Virus record (IMG/VR): IMGVR_UViG_3300002144_000285
Coordinates: 1 to 21,839 of that record
Source of the DNA: a virus
Strand: one strand, 5' to 3'
DNA: 21,839 bases
Below are positions 11,971 to 19,879 of the stretch, piece after piece; within the stretch, counting starts at the first letter, position 1; every line of letters starts with the position of its first letter. The notes beneath the pieces are model-generated. The model searched no databases, was not told the origin of the DNA, and saw nothing but the letters and a program-made list of their open reading frames with translations. A program made the translations under genes and the position numbers.

Positions 11971-12926
11971 TTTTATTCACGGCAGATTGGCACATAAAGC
12001 TGGGACAGAAGAATGTCCCAGTAGCATGGGCATTAAATCGCTACAATCTATTCTTTCAACAAATCTATGATTTAGAGAAAGAGTGCAATATGCACATTAT
12101 AGGTGGTGATTTATTTGATAGGCTGCCGAACATGGAAGAGTTGGAACTTTACTTTTCGTTTATTCGATCAGTAAAGATTCCAACCATTATCTACGATGGC
12201 AATCATGAAGCTACTAGGAAGAACAAGACATTCTTTACTCAGTTAAAACAAGTATCAAGGGATATTAATCCTTTGATACACATTGTTGATATTTCTTATA
12301 TTGATGATGATTTAGGCTTTGGTATTCTGCCTTACGCAGATCTACATAGAAAAGACAGTGTTGAACATTTTGATAAGACTAAAGCACTGTTTACACATGT
12401 ACGAGGTGAAATACCTCCTCATGTAAAGCCTGAGATTGATTTAGAAAGGTTTTCAGAGTTCCCTGTAGTTTTCGCTGGTGATTTACATGCACACAGCAAT
12501 TGCCAACGTAACATAGTGTATCCAGGCAGTCCTATGACTACCTCTTTTCATAGAAGTGCAGTAAAGACAGGATATATTCTCATTAATGAACACGACTGGA
12601 CTTGGTTGTGGGAGGCTTTCAATCTTCCACAGCTAATTCGTAAAACAGTAAGTAGTCAAGATGATATGATATCTACGCCTTATGACCATACTATATATGA
12701 AATACAGGGCGACATTCAAGACTTAGCAGGTATTAAGAACTCAGACCTTCTTGATAAGAAAGTAGTAGTTCGAAAATCAGAAGCAAGTCTTATTATTAGT
12801 AAAGATATGACTGTAGAAGAGGAGCTGATAGAGTACCTAAGCTACATATTAGAAATATCAGAAAATAAAATACCAGACATTCTAGGAACTTATAATGATT
12901 ACGCTTCAAAAGCTGAAATGGGATAA
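11967..12926 (+). CDS. sbcD: SbcD/Mre11-like nuclease subunit (T4 gp47, T5 D12 type)
   Basis: 319 residues of the calcineurin-like phosphoesterase fold. Metal-binding motifs appear in order: ADWH (Asp7, His9), GGDLFDR (Asp48), DGNHE (Asn79, His80), FTHV (His144) and GDLHAH (His174, His176), followed by YPGSPMTTSFHR. About 100 residues after the nuclease core form the capping and SbcC-binding region. With SbcC it should make an ATP-controlled exo/endonuclease acting on DNA ends, hairpins and recombination intermediates. The ATG overlaps the SSB stop by 4 nt; the last 32 nt overlap sbcC, a strong sign of stoichiometric coupling. A perfect 8-bp hairpin lies early in the coding sequence at 12000-12021. 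Confidence 0.92.
   Translation: MILFTADWHIKLGQKNVPVAWALNRYNLFFQQIYDLEKECNMHIIGGDLFDRLPNMEELELYFSFIRSVKIPTIIYDGNHEATRKNKTFFTQLKQVSRDINPLIHIVDISYIDDDLGFGILPYADLHRKDSVEHFDKTKALFTHVRGEIPPHVKPEIDLERFSEFPVVFAGDLHAHSNCQRNIVYPGSPMTTSFHRSAVKTGYILINEHDWTWLWEAFNLPQLIRKTVSSQDDMISTPYDHTIYEIQGDIQDLAGIKNSDLLDKKVVVRKSEASLIISKDMTVEEELIEYLSYILEISENKIPDILGTYNDYASKAEMG
12000..12021 (+). other. Perfect stem-loop within the early sbcD coding sequence
   Basis: CTGGGACA (12000-12007) pairs fully with TGTCCCAG (12014-12021) around the loop GAAGAA, about 12 codons into sbcD. No T-run follows, so it is not an intrinsic terminator. It may slow translation or mark an RNA-processing site, or be chance in KLGQKNVP codons. 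Confidence 0.4.
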
Positions 12927-14688
12927 TTGCTTTAGCTACGGCTCAGGCAATGAGCTACAGCTAGATGAAAACATAGTAACACAAATTATCGGTACTAACG
13001 GTATGGGGAAGTCCTCCATACCGTTAATTATTGAAGAGGTTCTATATAATAAAAACTCTAAGGGTATTAAGAAGGCAGATATTCCAAATCGTTATATTAA
13101 TAATGGCTATAATATCTACCTTTCCTTTGTCAAAGATGACGAAAGCTATGAGATAACAGTAAATAGAGGCTCTACTATTAAAGTAAAGCTGGAAAAAGCT
13201 GGAGAAGATATCTCTAGCCACACAGCTACAAATACTTATAAGTCTATACAAGATATTATAGGTATTGACTTCAAGACATTTTCACAGCTAGTATATCAGA
13301 ATACGAATGCTAGTCTACAGTTTCTTACTGCTACTGACGCAAACCGTAAGAAGTTCTTGATAGATTTGTTGCACTTGGAACATTATGTCGAATTGTTCGA
13401 GATATTTAAAGAGGCATCAAAGCAATCAGGACTTAGTATTGCAAGTATAACTTCTAAGTTATTGACCGTAGAAAAATGGCTCGAAGATAATAAATTAGGG
13501 GATACCAATATAGTACCCCTGTTAGATTTTGATATTAATACATCCGAAGATGAGAAGGCATTGGCTTCTTTGACGATAGAACTTCAAAATATCTCGGAGA
13601 AAAATAAAAAAATCAGTAAAAATAATCAATATAAGGCTATTATAAGTACTATTGATATTGCAGCAATAACTGATTCTAGTGTTAAACAGTTAGAAAGCTA
13701 TGATACTTTGCAGTCTGAAGTAGGTAGTCTAAACGCAGTCGCTGCGGGTGCTCAACGGCTTTTGAAAAAGCTGGAGGGATTGGGGGATACTTGTCCTACT
13801 TGTGAACAATCTGTTGATAATTCCTTCAAACAGGGTCTCATGGAGGCGGAAGTGGAGAAGAGTAGCTCCGCTAGTACTAAAATGAAGGAGTTGATGGATG
13901 AAATTGAAAGAATTAAAGCGAACAATAATGTCTACGCAGCTAATGCAAAGGCTAAGAAAGATTGGGAAGATTTGTACAGGTCTATTGACCACGGCTTACA
14001 AAGTGAGCCTGTGGACAAAGGACAGCTTGATAGTAGGATTTCTAGCTTACAGGAGACACTACAAAACGCAAAAGACACTATATCGAAACTCTCGAAGGAG
14101 AATGAACTAAGAACTAAGAAGAATACTAGAATACAAGTAATTCAGGAGCAAACAGATGCGTTTATTGAACAATTAAATGCCTGCCAAGCCGAGTTGGATG
14201 ATTGTGTTAAATTAGATAATAATTTAGAAGTATTAAAGAAAGCCTTTAGCACTAATGGATTGTTAGCATATAAGATAGAAAACTTAGTGAAAGAGTTAGA
14301 AGAGCTAACTAATGAGTATCTTGGAGAACTTTCTGACGGTAGATTCACCTTAGAGTTTGTAGTTTCTAATGATAAGTTGAATGTGCAGATAACGGATAAC
14401 GGTAATATAGTAGATATTCTAGCTCTTTCTTCTGGAGAGTTAGCTAGAGTTAACACTGCTACCCTTATCGCAATTCGCAAGTTAATGAGTAGTATTTCGA
14501 AGTCTAGAATCAATGTATTATTTCTAGATGAAGTCATCAACGTATTAGATGATGCAGGTCGCGAGAAGATGGTAGAAGTACTATTAGGCGAAGACCTGAA
14601 TACTTACATTGTATCGCATGGATGGACGCACCCACTTCTTGAGAAAATAGAAGTGGTCAAGAACGGGAACGTTAGTGGATTAGAATAG
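12895..14688 (+). CDS. sbcC: SbcC/Rad50-like ATPase subunit (T4 gp46, T5 D13 type)
   Basis: 597 residues with the SMC-like plan: N-terminal ATPase half with Walker A GTNGMGKSS (33-41), a long coiled coil interrupted at its tip by a zinc hook CPTC (Cys300, Cys303), and the C-terminal half with signature motif LSSGELARV (511-519), Walker B NVLFLDEV (540-547, Asp545 and Glu546) and SHGWTHP as the H-loop. Length is close to T4 gp46 (about 560). Hook cysteines from two molecules bind one zinc, tethering two complexes. AGGAA (12884-12888) precedes ATG 12895, which lies inside the end of sbcD. Its stop TAG shares a base with the GTG of the following small ORF. Confidence 0.92.
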   Translation: MITLQKLKWDNCFSYGSGNELQLDENIVTQIIGTNGMGKSSIPLIIEEVLYNKNSKGIKKADIPNRYINNGYNIYLSFVKDDESYEITVNRGSTIKVKLEKAGEDISSHTATNTYKSIQDIIGIDFKTFSQLVYQNTNASLQFLTATDANRKKFLIDLLHLEHYVELFEIFKEASKQSGLSIASITSKLLTVEKWLEDNKLGDTNIVPLLDFDINTSEDEKALASLTIELQNISEKNKKISKNNQYKAIISTIDIAAITDSSVKQLESYDTLQSEVGSLNAVAAGAQRLLKKLEGLGDTCPTCEQSVDNSFKQGLMEAEVEKSSSASTKMKELMDEIERIKANNNVYAANAKAKKDWEDLYRSIDHGLQSEPVDKGQLDSRISSLQETLQNAKDTISKLSKENELRTKKNTRIQVIQEQTDAFIEQLNACQAELDDCVKLDNNLEVLKKAFSTNGLLAYKIENLVKELEELTNEYLGELSDGRFTLEFVVSNDKLNVQITDNGNIVDILALSSGELARVNTATLIAIRKLMSSISKSRINVLFLDEVINVLDDAGREKMVEVLLGEDLNTYIVSHGWTHPLLEKIEVVKNGNVSGLE

Positions 14689-14873
14689 TGGGAGCAGGTA
14701 GGAGAAGAGTTTGGTGGGCTTATGATGAGTGTAAACATCATGTAGAAGAAAACAAGTCATGTAGTTATTGTGGCAAGACAGAGGGAGATTATGGTAGATT
14801 CGAGAGCGAAGGGAGCGAGAGGGGAGTATCTAGTAAGGGACATGCTTCGAGAGTTAACAGGGCTGAAGTTTGA
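14688..14873 (+). CDS. Small possible zinc-finger ORF overlapping the nuclease gene
   Basis: 61 residues, starting at GTG 14688 that shares one base with the sbcC stop (TAGTG). The first part has arginine-rich GRRRVWWAY followed by C15-x2-H18-x6-C25-x2-C28 (ECKHHVEENKSCSYCGK), resembling a zinc ribbon or the front of an HNH-type domain. The last 83 nt overlap the next gene in another frame, and there the sequence becomes low-information (Ser/Gly/Glu-rich). Without it, about 100 nt between sbcC and the nuclease would be empty, which is unusual in this block. No function assigned; it may be a real small gene or a remnant. Confidence 0.45.
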   Translation: MGAGRRRVWWAYDECKHHVEENKSCSYCGKTEGDYGRFESEGSERGVSSKGHASRVNRAEV

Positions 14874-15237
14874 AAGAGTTCCCGCCTCAGGAGCACTTGA
14901 ATATTTGAAGGGAGACTTATATGTTCCTAATCAAAGAAACCATTTCTGCATAGAGGTTAAGAACTACAAAGAGTCCCCACTTAGTGATAAAGTATTTACA
15001 CAACCAAAAACAAATGATTTAATTCGTTGGTGGAAAAAGGTAGTAGTACAGGCAGACGGCGGAGACCAGAAGCCTTTATTATTTTTCAAATATGACCGCT
15101 CTAAAGTGTTTGTATGTACAGCCAAGAAACCAGAAGTATGCACAGAGTGGATGTATATCTCGTTTCTTGACTGCTACGCACTACTAGCAGAAGAATGGTT
15201 AAAGAATGAAGTAGTGGAGTTTATAGGTGGCTTTTAA
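14791..15237 (+). CDS. PD-(D/E)XK nuclease, Hjc-like Holliday-junction resolvase candidate
   Basis: 148 residues from ATG 14791. KGARGEYLVRDMLREL supplies the conserved N-terminal Glu, FERVPASGAL follows, then GDLYVP (metal Asp) and CIEVKNYKE (the E-x-K motif), giving the E...D...ExK layout of Hjc-type resolvases and related VRR-like nucleases. RWWKKVVVQADGG is the usual following helix, with a strand PLLFFKYDR after it. It likely cuts branched or junction DNA formed during replication and packaging. It lies between sbcC and the 5' nuclease, where T5-like phages carry D14. GGAG at 14784-14787 sits rather close to the ATG; GTG 14770 would give 7 extra residues (MARQREI). The last 11 nt overlap the next gene. 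Confidence 0.8.
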   Translation: MVDSRAKGARGEYLVRDMLRELTGLKFERVPASGALEYLKGDLYVPNQRNHFCIEVKNYKESPLSDKVFTQPKTNDLIRWWKKVVVQADGGDQKPLLFFKYDRSKVFVCTAKKPEVCTEWMYISFLDCYALLAEEWLKNEVVEFIGGF

Positions 15238-16057
15238 TTTTAATGAGATAGATGCAGGTTCAACACTTATAGTTGATGCTTTGAACTTAGCTTTTAGATG
15301 GAAACACGCAGGTAGAACAGACTTTCGACATGATTATGTTACAACAGTAAAATCTTTAGCAACGTCTTATAAATGTGGGAATGTGATTATCACAGCCGAC
15401 TGGGGTTCGTCTAGCTACAGAAAAGAAATTTTACCCGAGTATAAGCAGAACCGAAAAGATAAATACGAGACACAAACAGAGGCAGAAGCACAGGCTTTCA
15501 AAGACTTTTTTGAAGAGTATGAAGAAACCTTAGAGTTACTAGCAGAGAGTTATAAAGTGATTCGTTTTCAAGGTGTAGAGGCAGATGATCTTGCTGCCCA
15601 CCTAGTAAAACATAAGAACAAGTATAAATTAAATAATATTTGGCTAATATCTAGTGACCGAGATTGGGACTTACTAATCCAAGATGGAGTAAATAGGTTC
15701 TCTTATGTCACTAGAAAAGAAATAACAGTAGAGAATTGGTCTGAGCATTACGGTGTTTCTCGTGAGGAGTATATATCCTTTAAGTGCCTAACTGGCGATA
15801 AAGGAGATAACGTACCAGGCATTAATGGTATTGGCCCAAAACGTGCAGAACAGTTAATAAAAGAGTATGGGGACGCTATGACAATCTATGATAGCATACC
15901 TATTCCAGGACATTACAAGTATATTCAAGAGTTGAATGCTAATGCAGAAATTTTACTCAAGAACTATGAGTTAATGGATTTAATAACATATTGCGACGAT
16001 GCAATAGGGGCTGATAATTTGTCAGAAGTAACACGGAGAATGCTCGATGCAGCTTAA
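15227..16057 (+). CDS. 5'-3' exonuclease / flap endonuclease (T5 D15 type)
   Basis: 276 residues of the FEN family. Metal-binding and catalytic motifs: LIVDALNLAFRW (Asp17), ITADWG (Asp58), the basic arch EYKQNRK (71-77), GVEADDLAAHL (Glu118, Asp120, Asp121), ISSDRDWDLL (Asp144, Asp146) and the H3TH DNA-binding motif LTGDKGDNVPGINGIGPKRAEQL (Asp191, Asp194). It removes RNA primers and 5' flaps, supplying the 5' nuclease domain that this phage's polymerase lacks. The start is GTG 15227, with GGAG about 8 nt upstream, overlapping the nuclease stop; its end overlaps the NrdA start by 11 nt. Confidence 0.92.
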   Translation: MAFNFNEIDAGSTLIVDALNLAFRWKHAGRTDFRHDYVTTVKSLATSYKCGNVIITADWGSSSYRKEILPEYKQNRKDKYETQTEAEAQAFKDFFEEYEETLELLAESYKVIRFQGVEADDLAAHLVKHKNKYKLNNIWLISSDRDWDLLIQDGVNRFSYVTRKEITVENWSEHYGVSREEYISFKCLTGDKGDNVPGINGIGPKRAEQLIKEYGDAMTIYDSIPIPGHYKYIQELNANAEILLKNYELMDLITYCDDAIGADNLSEVTRRMLDAA

Positions 16058-17816
16058 CTATAACAGGGATAAATACTTATCAGAATTTAGTATTAAAACA
16101 CTAGAGGATAGATATTTGATTGAAGGGGAAACTTCTCCCCAAGACGCATTTGCTAGAGCAGCTAAAGCCTTTTCTGATGATGAAGCACACGCGCAGAGGC
16201 TGTACGATTATGCAAGTAAATTATGGTTTATGTTTTCTACACCCATTCTTAGTAATGGCGGTACAAATCGTGGACTTCCAATTAGCTGCTTTCTAAACTA
16301 CGTTGAAGATAGCCGACAAGGGCTTACAGGCCATTACACTGAAAATGCTTTTCTTTCAAGTGTAGGTGGCGGGATTGGGGGATGTTGGAATGACATTCGC
16401 TCAGTAGGAAGTAAAACCTCTGCGGGGTCAGAGAGTACTGGAGTAATACCATTTCTAAAGGTAGTTGATGCAGAAATGTTAGCATTTTCACAAGGTGTAA
16501 CTAGACGAGGTAGCTATGCAGCATATTTGGACATATCACATCCTGAGATTGAAGAATTTTTGGATATGCGGAAACCAACAGGTGGTGACGTTAACAGGAA
16601 ATCCACTAATTTACATCATGCCGTTACTATATCTGATGAGTTCATGAATCTGATTGAACAAGCTACAAGAGTAGAAGGATTTGATGATTCATGGAACTTA
16701 ATTGACCCACATACGCAAAAGGTAGTAAAAACTGTATCTGCTAAAACTCTTTGGGTAAAGCTGATTCAGAATAGAGTAGAGACAGGCGAACCATATATTA
16801 TGTTTAAAGATACGGTTCAAGCGGCCCTTCCAGACTTTCAAAAAAAGCTTGGGCTACAAGTACATCACTCAAATTTGTGCTCTGAGATTACACTTGCTAC
16901 TGATAATGAGCGTACAGCAGTATGTTGTTTATCTAGTGTAAATTTGGAAGAATATGATGAGTGGAAGAACAATGACCAATTCATTCCTGACCTAGTACGT
17001 ATGTTAGATAATGTATTGACTTTCTTCATAGCAAATGCTCCAGCAGAGTTACACAGAGCAAAGTTAAGTGCAGAAAGAGAAAGAAGTATTGGTCTAGGAG
17101 CTATGGGCTTTCATGCTTATCTACAAAGACACAATATAGCTTTTGAAGGGGCACTTGCAAAAGGTGCAAACATTAAAATGTTCAGTAGGATTAAATCGGA
17201 GGCAGTTCGTGCAACAAAACAACTCGCAGTGGAAAGAGGTGCATGTCCAGATGATACTTCTGGCACTGTACGTAACGCTCACCTTCTTGCTGTTGCTCCT
17301 AATGCCAGCAGCAGTATTATATGTGGTAATACAAGTCCTAGTATCGAGCCTTACAGAGCTAATGCATTTACTCAGAAGACAAAAAGTGGTTCAAGCCTTC
17401 TTAAAAATGAGTATTTGGAATTCGCTTTGGATGAAATGGATAAAAATACGGACGAAGTTTGGAAAAGTATAATCACAAACGGAGGCTCAGTACAGCATCT
17501 AGACTTCTTAGACGACTATACTAAAGAAGTATTTAAAACAGCAGTAGAGTTAGACCAGAGATGGCTTATTGAATTTGCAGCAGATAGACAAGTTCTTATA
17601 TGCCAAAGTCAGTCTTTAAACGTATTTTTCCCTGCAAACATATCAAAGCAAGAGTTGCACGCAGTACATATGATGGCTTGGAAGAAGAAAGTAAAGACTC
17701 TATACTACTTGCGTAGTGAAGCGATGAAACGAGCTGAGAACGTATCAGATGAAGTACTAAGACAATATTTATTGGAAAGCATAGACGATGAAGGTTGTCT
17801 AGCGTGTGAGGGGTAG
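16047..17816 (+). CDS. nrdA: Class I ribonucleotide reductase, large subunit
   Basis: 589 residues; reduces ribonucleoside diphosphates to deoxy forms with NrdB. Catalytic features: Cys81 in GLPISCF, the N-L-C-S-E triad (Asn276, Cys278, Glu280), the partner cysteine in TAVCCLSSVNL (Cys293), PNASSSIICGNTSPSIEP, and the radical-path LYYLRSEA tyrosines. The C-terminal CLACEG carries the mobile redox pair (Cys584, Cys587) that reduces the active site. The N-terminus is short: the ATP-cone that lets dATP switch off bacterial NrdA is absent, so overall activity is probably not feedback-inhibited. ATG 16047 overlaps the 5' nuclease stop; nrdB follows after 2 nt. Confidence 0.95.
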   Translation: MQLNYNRDKYLSEFSIKTLEDRYLIEGETSPQDAFARAAKAFSDDEAHAQRLYDYASKLWFMFSTPILSNGGTNRGLPISCFLNYVEDSRQGLTGHYTENAFLSSVGGGIGGCWNDIRSVGSKTSAGSESTGVIPFLKVVDAEMLAFSQGVTRRGSYAAYLDISHPEIEEFLDMRKPTGGDVNRKSTNLHHAVTISDEFMNLIEQATRVEGFDDSWNLIDPHTQKVVKTVSAKTLWVKLIQNRVETGEPYIMFKDTVQAALPDFQKKLGLQVHHSNLCSEITLATDNERTAVCCLSSVNLEEYDEWKNNDQFIPDLVRMLDNVLTFFIANAPAELHRAKLSAERERSIGLGAMGFHAYLQRHNIAFEGALAKGANIKMFSRIKSEAVRATKQLAVERGACPDDTSGTVRNAHLLAVAPNASSSIICGNTSPSIEPYRANAFTQKTKSGSSLLKNEYLEFALDEMDKNTDEVWKSIITNGGSVQHLDFLDDYTKEVFKTAVELDQRWLIEFAADRQVLICQSQSLNVFFPANISKQELHAVHMMAWKKKVKTLYYLRSEAMKRAENVSDEVLRQYLLESIDDEGCLACEG

Positions 17817-17818
17817 AG

Positions 17819-18778
17819 ATGAGTTTACTAGAAGAAAGAGAGTATTATAAACCTTTTAATTACCCTTGGGCTTTTGAGCACTACAAAGCACAACAACATA
17901 TGCATTGGCTACCTGATGAAGTTAACCTAGCAGATGATTTAAAAGATTATAGAGAGAAGATGACTGATGGCAATAAGAAACTTATTGCTAATATCTTTAG
18001 ATTCTTTACACAGGCTGATGTGGATGTATGTTGTGGATATGCTACGCATTATCTACCTACATTCAAGCAGCCTGAAGTAAGAATGATGTTATCTGCTTTT
18101 GCAGCAATGGAAGCAGTACATCAAGAAGCATATTCATTATTGCTAGAAACCCTTGGGTTTGGTGATGATGAATACCAGAAGTTCTTTGAACATAAAGAAA
18201 TGCTGGACAAGCATGAGTACTTAAGTAACTTTGGTATGGAAACTAAGATGGACATAGCTAAAACTATGGCTATCTACTCCGGTTTCACCGAAGGTGTGCA
18301 ATTGTTTAGTAGTTTTGCAATTCTACTAAATTTTCCACGACATAACTTAATGAAGGGTATGGGGCAGATTGTAACTTGGTCTGTGCGGGATGAGAGTTTA
18401 CATGTAGAAGGTATGAGCCGACTATTTAGGACTTTTATTCAGGAAAACCCAGAACTATGGACTGATGACTTAAAGTACCAAATTTATTGTGCGGCGGAGC
18501 GTACAGTAGAGCTAGAAGATGCGTTTATTGACCTTTGTTTTGAAGGAGCTGATGTACCTGATTTAACTCCTGAAGAAGTAAAAGGATATATTCGTTATAT
18601 TGCAGATCGCAGACTATTAGGACTAGGCTTGAAGAAGATCTTTGGAAGTGAGAAGAATCCTTTGGATTGGCTAGACTATATGTTAAACGGCGTTGAACAC
18701 GCTAACTTTTTTGAAAACCGAGCCACCGAGTATTCTCGCGCGAGCACTACCGGTAACTGGCAAGATATCTTTAAATAA
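17819..18778 (+). CDS. nrdB: Class I ribonucleotide reductase, small (radical) subunit
   Basis: 319 residues of the ferritin-like di-metal fold. The metal ligands and radical site appear as MEAVHQEAY (Glu98, His101, radical Tyr105), FTEGVQLF (Glu158) and RDESLHVEG (Glu192, His195), with Asp67 or Asp69 as the first ligand. The retained tyrosine suggests a conventional tyrosyl-radical subclass. Residues after about 300 (RATEYSRASTTGNWQDIF) should dock into NrdA. GAGGGG at 17808-17813, inside the nrdA end, is its RBS; the ATG begins 3 nt after the nrdA stop. A CTCGCGCGAG palindrome near 18735-18744 makes a GC-rich patch at the 3' end. Confidence 0.95.
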   Translation: MSLLEEREYYKPFNYPWAFEHYKAQQHMHWLPDEVNLADDLKDYREKMTDGNKKLIANIFRFFTQADVDVCCGYATHYLPTFKQPEVRMMLSAFAAMEAVHQEAYSLLLETLGFGDDEYQKFFEHKEMLDKHEYLSNFGMETKMDIAKTMAIYSGFTEGVQLFSSFAILLNFPRHNLMKGMGQIVTWSVRDESLHVEGMSRLFRTFIQENPELWTDDLKYQIYCAAERTVELEDAFIDLCFEGADVPDLTPEEVKGYIRYIADRRLLGLGLKKIFGSEKNPLDWLDYMLNGVEHANFFENRATEYSRASTTGNWQDIFK

Positions 18779-18795
18779 ATAGGAACCTATATATT

Positions 18796-19029
18796 ATGGC
18801 AGAAGTAACAGAAAATGCAGTACAGACCATTACCTTCAACGACAAAGAGTATAAAGTCGATGAACTTAGTGAAAAAGCGAAGTATATCATTAGTCAAATC
18901 AGTGATTTACAGCAACAGGGGTCACAGTCTCGAGCTAGACTAGACCAGATTGAGGTCGCTACTCGCGGCTTTACAGACCTGCTAGGTAAGGAGCTGGAAG
19001 CTCCCTTGGAAGGTGAGGTAGTAGAGTAA
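18796..19029 (+). CDS. Small acidic protein resembling phage DUF6447-type proteins
   Basis: 77 residues: ITFNDKEYKVDELSEKAKYIISQISDLQQQ reads like the small phage family with a short beta hairpin (x-G/D-K-E-Y) followed by DELS-E-AK and a coiled helix, then a Gln/Arg-rich helix (SQSRARLDQIEVATRGFTDLL) and an acidic end. The function of that family is unknown to me; the match is by eye. AGGAAC precedes ATG 18796. It is the last gene of the forward block, directly before the terminator. Confidence 0.8.
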   Translation: MAEVTENAVQTITFNDKEYKVDELSEKAKYIISQISDLQQQGSQSRARLDQIEVATRGFTDLLGKELEAPLEGEVVE

Positions 19030-19031
19030 AT

Positions 19032-19058
19032 AAAAAGGGGCTTTGCAGCCCCTTTTTT
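19032..19058. terminator. Strong bidirectional intrinsic terminator between convergent blocks
   Basis: GGGGCT (19037-19042) and AGCCCC (19047-19052) form a perfect stem with loop TTGC. It is preceded by five A and followed by six T, so it works in both directions. It ends the forward replication/nrd transcript and the reverse tail transcript, whose last gene stops at 19066. Confidence 0.95.
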
Positions 19059-19065
19059 ATGCTCT

Positions 19066-19362
19066 TTACCAGGGCAGGCCAGCTTGTGTTATCGGAGCCT
19101 TCTGAGCCTCTATCTGAGTTGACAAAGATGCTTCGGCAGCGTCCTTGTCCAGAGCTGCATAGACCCATTCAAGTACCTGAGCCTCCGTCAGGGCTTCAAA
19201 GGCTATAAAGCCTTCTGCTGTTGGGTCAGGTGTAAAAGAGCAGGTGCCGTATGAGCTGGCTGAGTATTCACCGTCGGAGAGTGTGGCTCTCCAGTGGGTG
19301 ATAGTCACTCCGCCATCTGCTGTGGTTCTTTCGAGTTGTGCGATTGTCCATTGTGTTGTCAT
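19066..19362 (-). CDS. Small phage protein (DUF7936-like), tail-region accessory
   Basis: 98 residues: TQWTIAQLERTTADGGVTITHWRATLSDGEYSASSYG, then FTPDP, ALTEAQVLEWVYAAL and a C-terminal KAPITQAGLPW. This pattern (W-T-I-x-x-L-E-R-T-x-A-D-G, H-W-R-A, G-x-Y-x-A-S-x-Y-G, ending G-L-P-W) is a recurrent small protein of aquatic phages with no settled function; the name is from memory. It lies last in the reverse operon after the tail-fibre-like gene and its chaperone-like gene. GGAG lies 8 nt before ATG. A 7-codon ORF with its own RBS ends one base upstream of its start. Confidence 0.82.
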   Translation of the reverse strand: MTTQWTIAQLERTTADGGVTITHWRATLSDGEYSASSYGTCSFTPDPTAEGFIAFEALTEAQVLEWVYAALDKDAAEASLSTQIEAQKAPITQAGLPW

Positions 19363-19363
19363 A

Positions 19364-19387
19364 TTATTTTGCTCCTTTGAGGGTCAT
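19364..19387 (-). CDS. Possible leader peptide MTLKGAK
   Basis: Reading the reverse strand, AGGAG lies 6 nt before an ATG that opens a 7-codon ORF ending TAA; one base later is the ATG of the 98-residue gene (TAATATG). The GGAG inside it is the RBS of that gene. It may act as a coupling leader or may be fortuitous. Confidence 0.3.
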   Translation of the reverse strand: MTLKGAK

Positions 19388-19398
19388 TTAAGTCTCCT

Positions 19399-19863
19399 TT
19401 ATTGTGGTTTTGTTGGCCATACAATATTAAATGGAAATTCGGGCTGCTCGCTTAAGTCACGCAACTCTTGTCGGTACACTGTGTATATATTAGATATATC
19501 ATCACTCACATCTTTAAATTGAGTCCAATCGCTTTCAACTAATAGACGATATCGATTAGCTCTAACTTCTGCCGCATGTGTATCATACACTACTTGGACT
19601 TCGTCGGTGGTAAGTTCTTGAACTTCCCACTGTTGGGTCCAAACTCCCTCAATTAGAATTGGTTGCAGTTCGACACACTTTTGAAGCAGCGCATCGTATT
19701 CTGGACATTGAGTGGCAAAGACTCTATGAATCCCAAAGTCTATTAATAGTGAAAACTCGGACTCTATATTATTTGGAAAGCTAGTATTCGGGTTTTCACT
19801 ATACACCAAATTTATGTTGTATGGATATACAACAAGCTCATTGTTATCAATTTTTAAAAACAT
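19399..19863 (-). CDS. Tail assembly chaperone-like protein
   Basis: 154 residues. The C-terminal part matches a small phage family found next to tail fibre genes: EVRANRYRLLVESDWTQF (about 99-116), YRQELRDL (130-137), then FPFNIVWPTKP at the end. The family pattern is R-x-x-R-[NY]-x-L-L-x-x-[ST]-D-W, Y-R-Q-x-L-R-D and a final W-P-x-x-P. Such proteins are annotated as tail-fibre or tail-assembly chaperones, though evidence is mostly positional. The first 95 residues (MFLKIDNNELVVYPYNINLV onward) are variable and have a beta-strand character. GGAG lies 6 nt before ATG. It follows the propeller protein by 16 nt, consistent with helping that protein fold or attach. Confidence 0.75.
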   Translation of the reverse strand: MFLKIDNNELVVYPYNINLVYSENPNTSFPNNIESEFSLLIDFGIHRVFATQCPEYDALLQKCVELQPILIEGVWTQQWEVQELTTDEVQVVYDTHAAEVRANRYRLLVESDWTQFKDVSDDISNIYTVYRQELRDLSEQPEFPFNIVWPTKPQ

Positions 19864-19879
19864 ATAATCTCCTTTTCGT

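Noticed and set aside
13497-13522. AGGGGATAC...GTACCCCT inverted repeat in sbcC
   Set aside because: The stem needs a bulged base, has no T-run, and lies mid-gene; no sign of function.
18735-18744. CTCGCGCGAG palindrome near the end of nrdB as a regulatory site
   Set aside because: A single 10-bp palindrome within SRAS codons, without other copies in the window; not enough to call.
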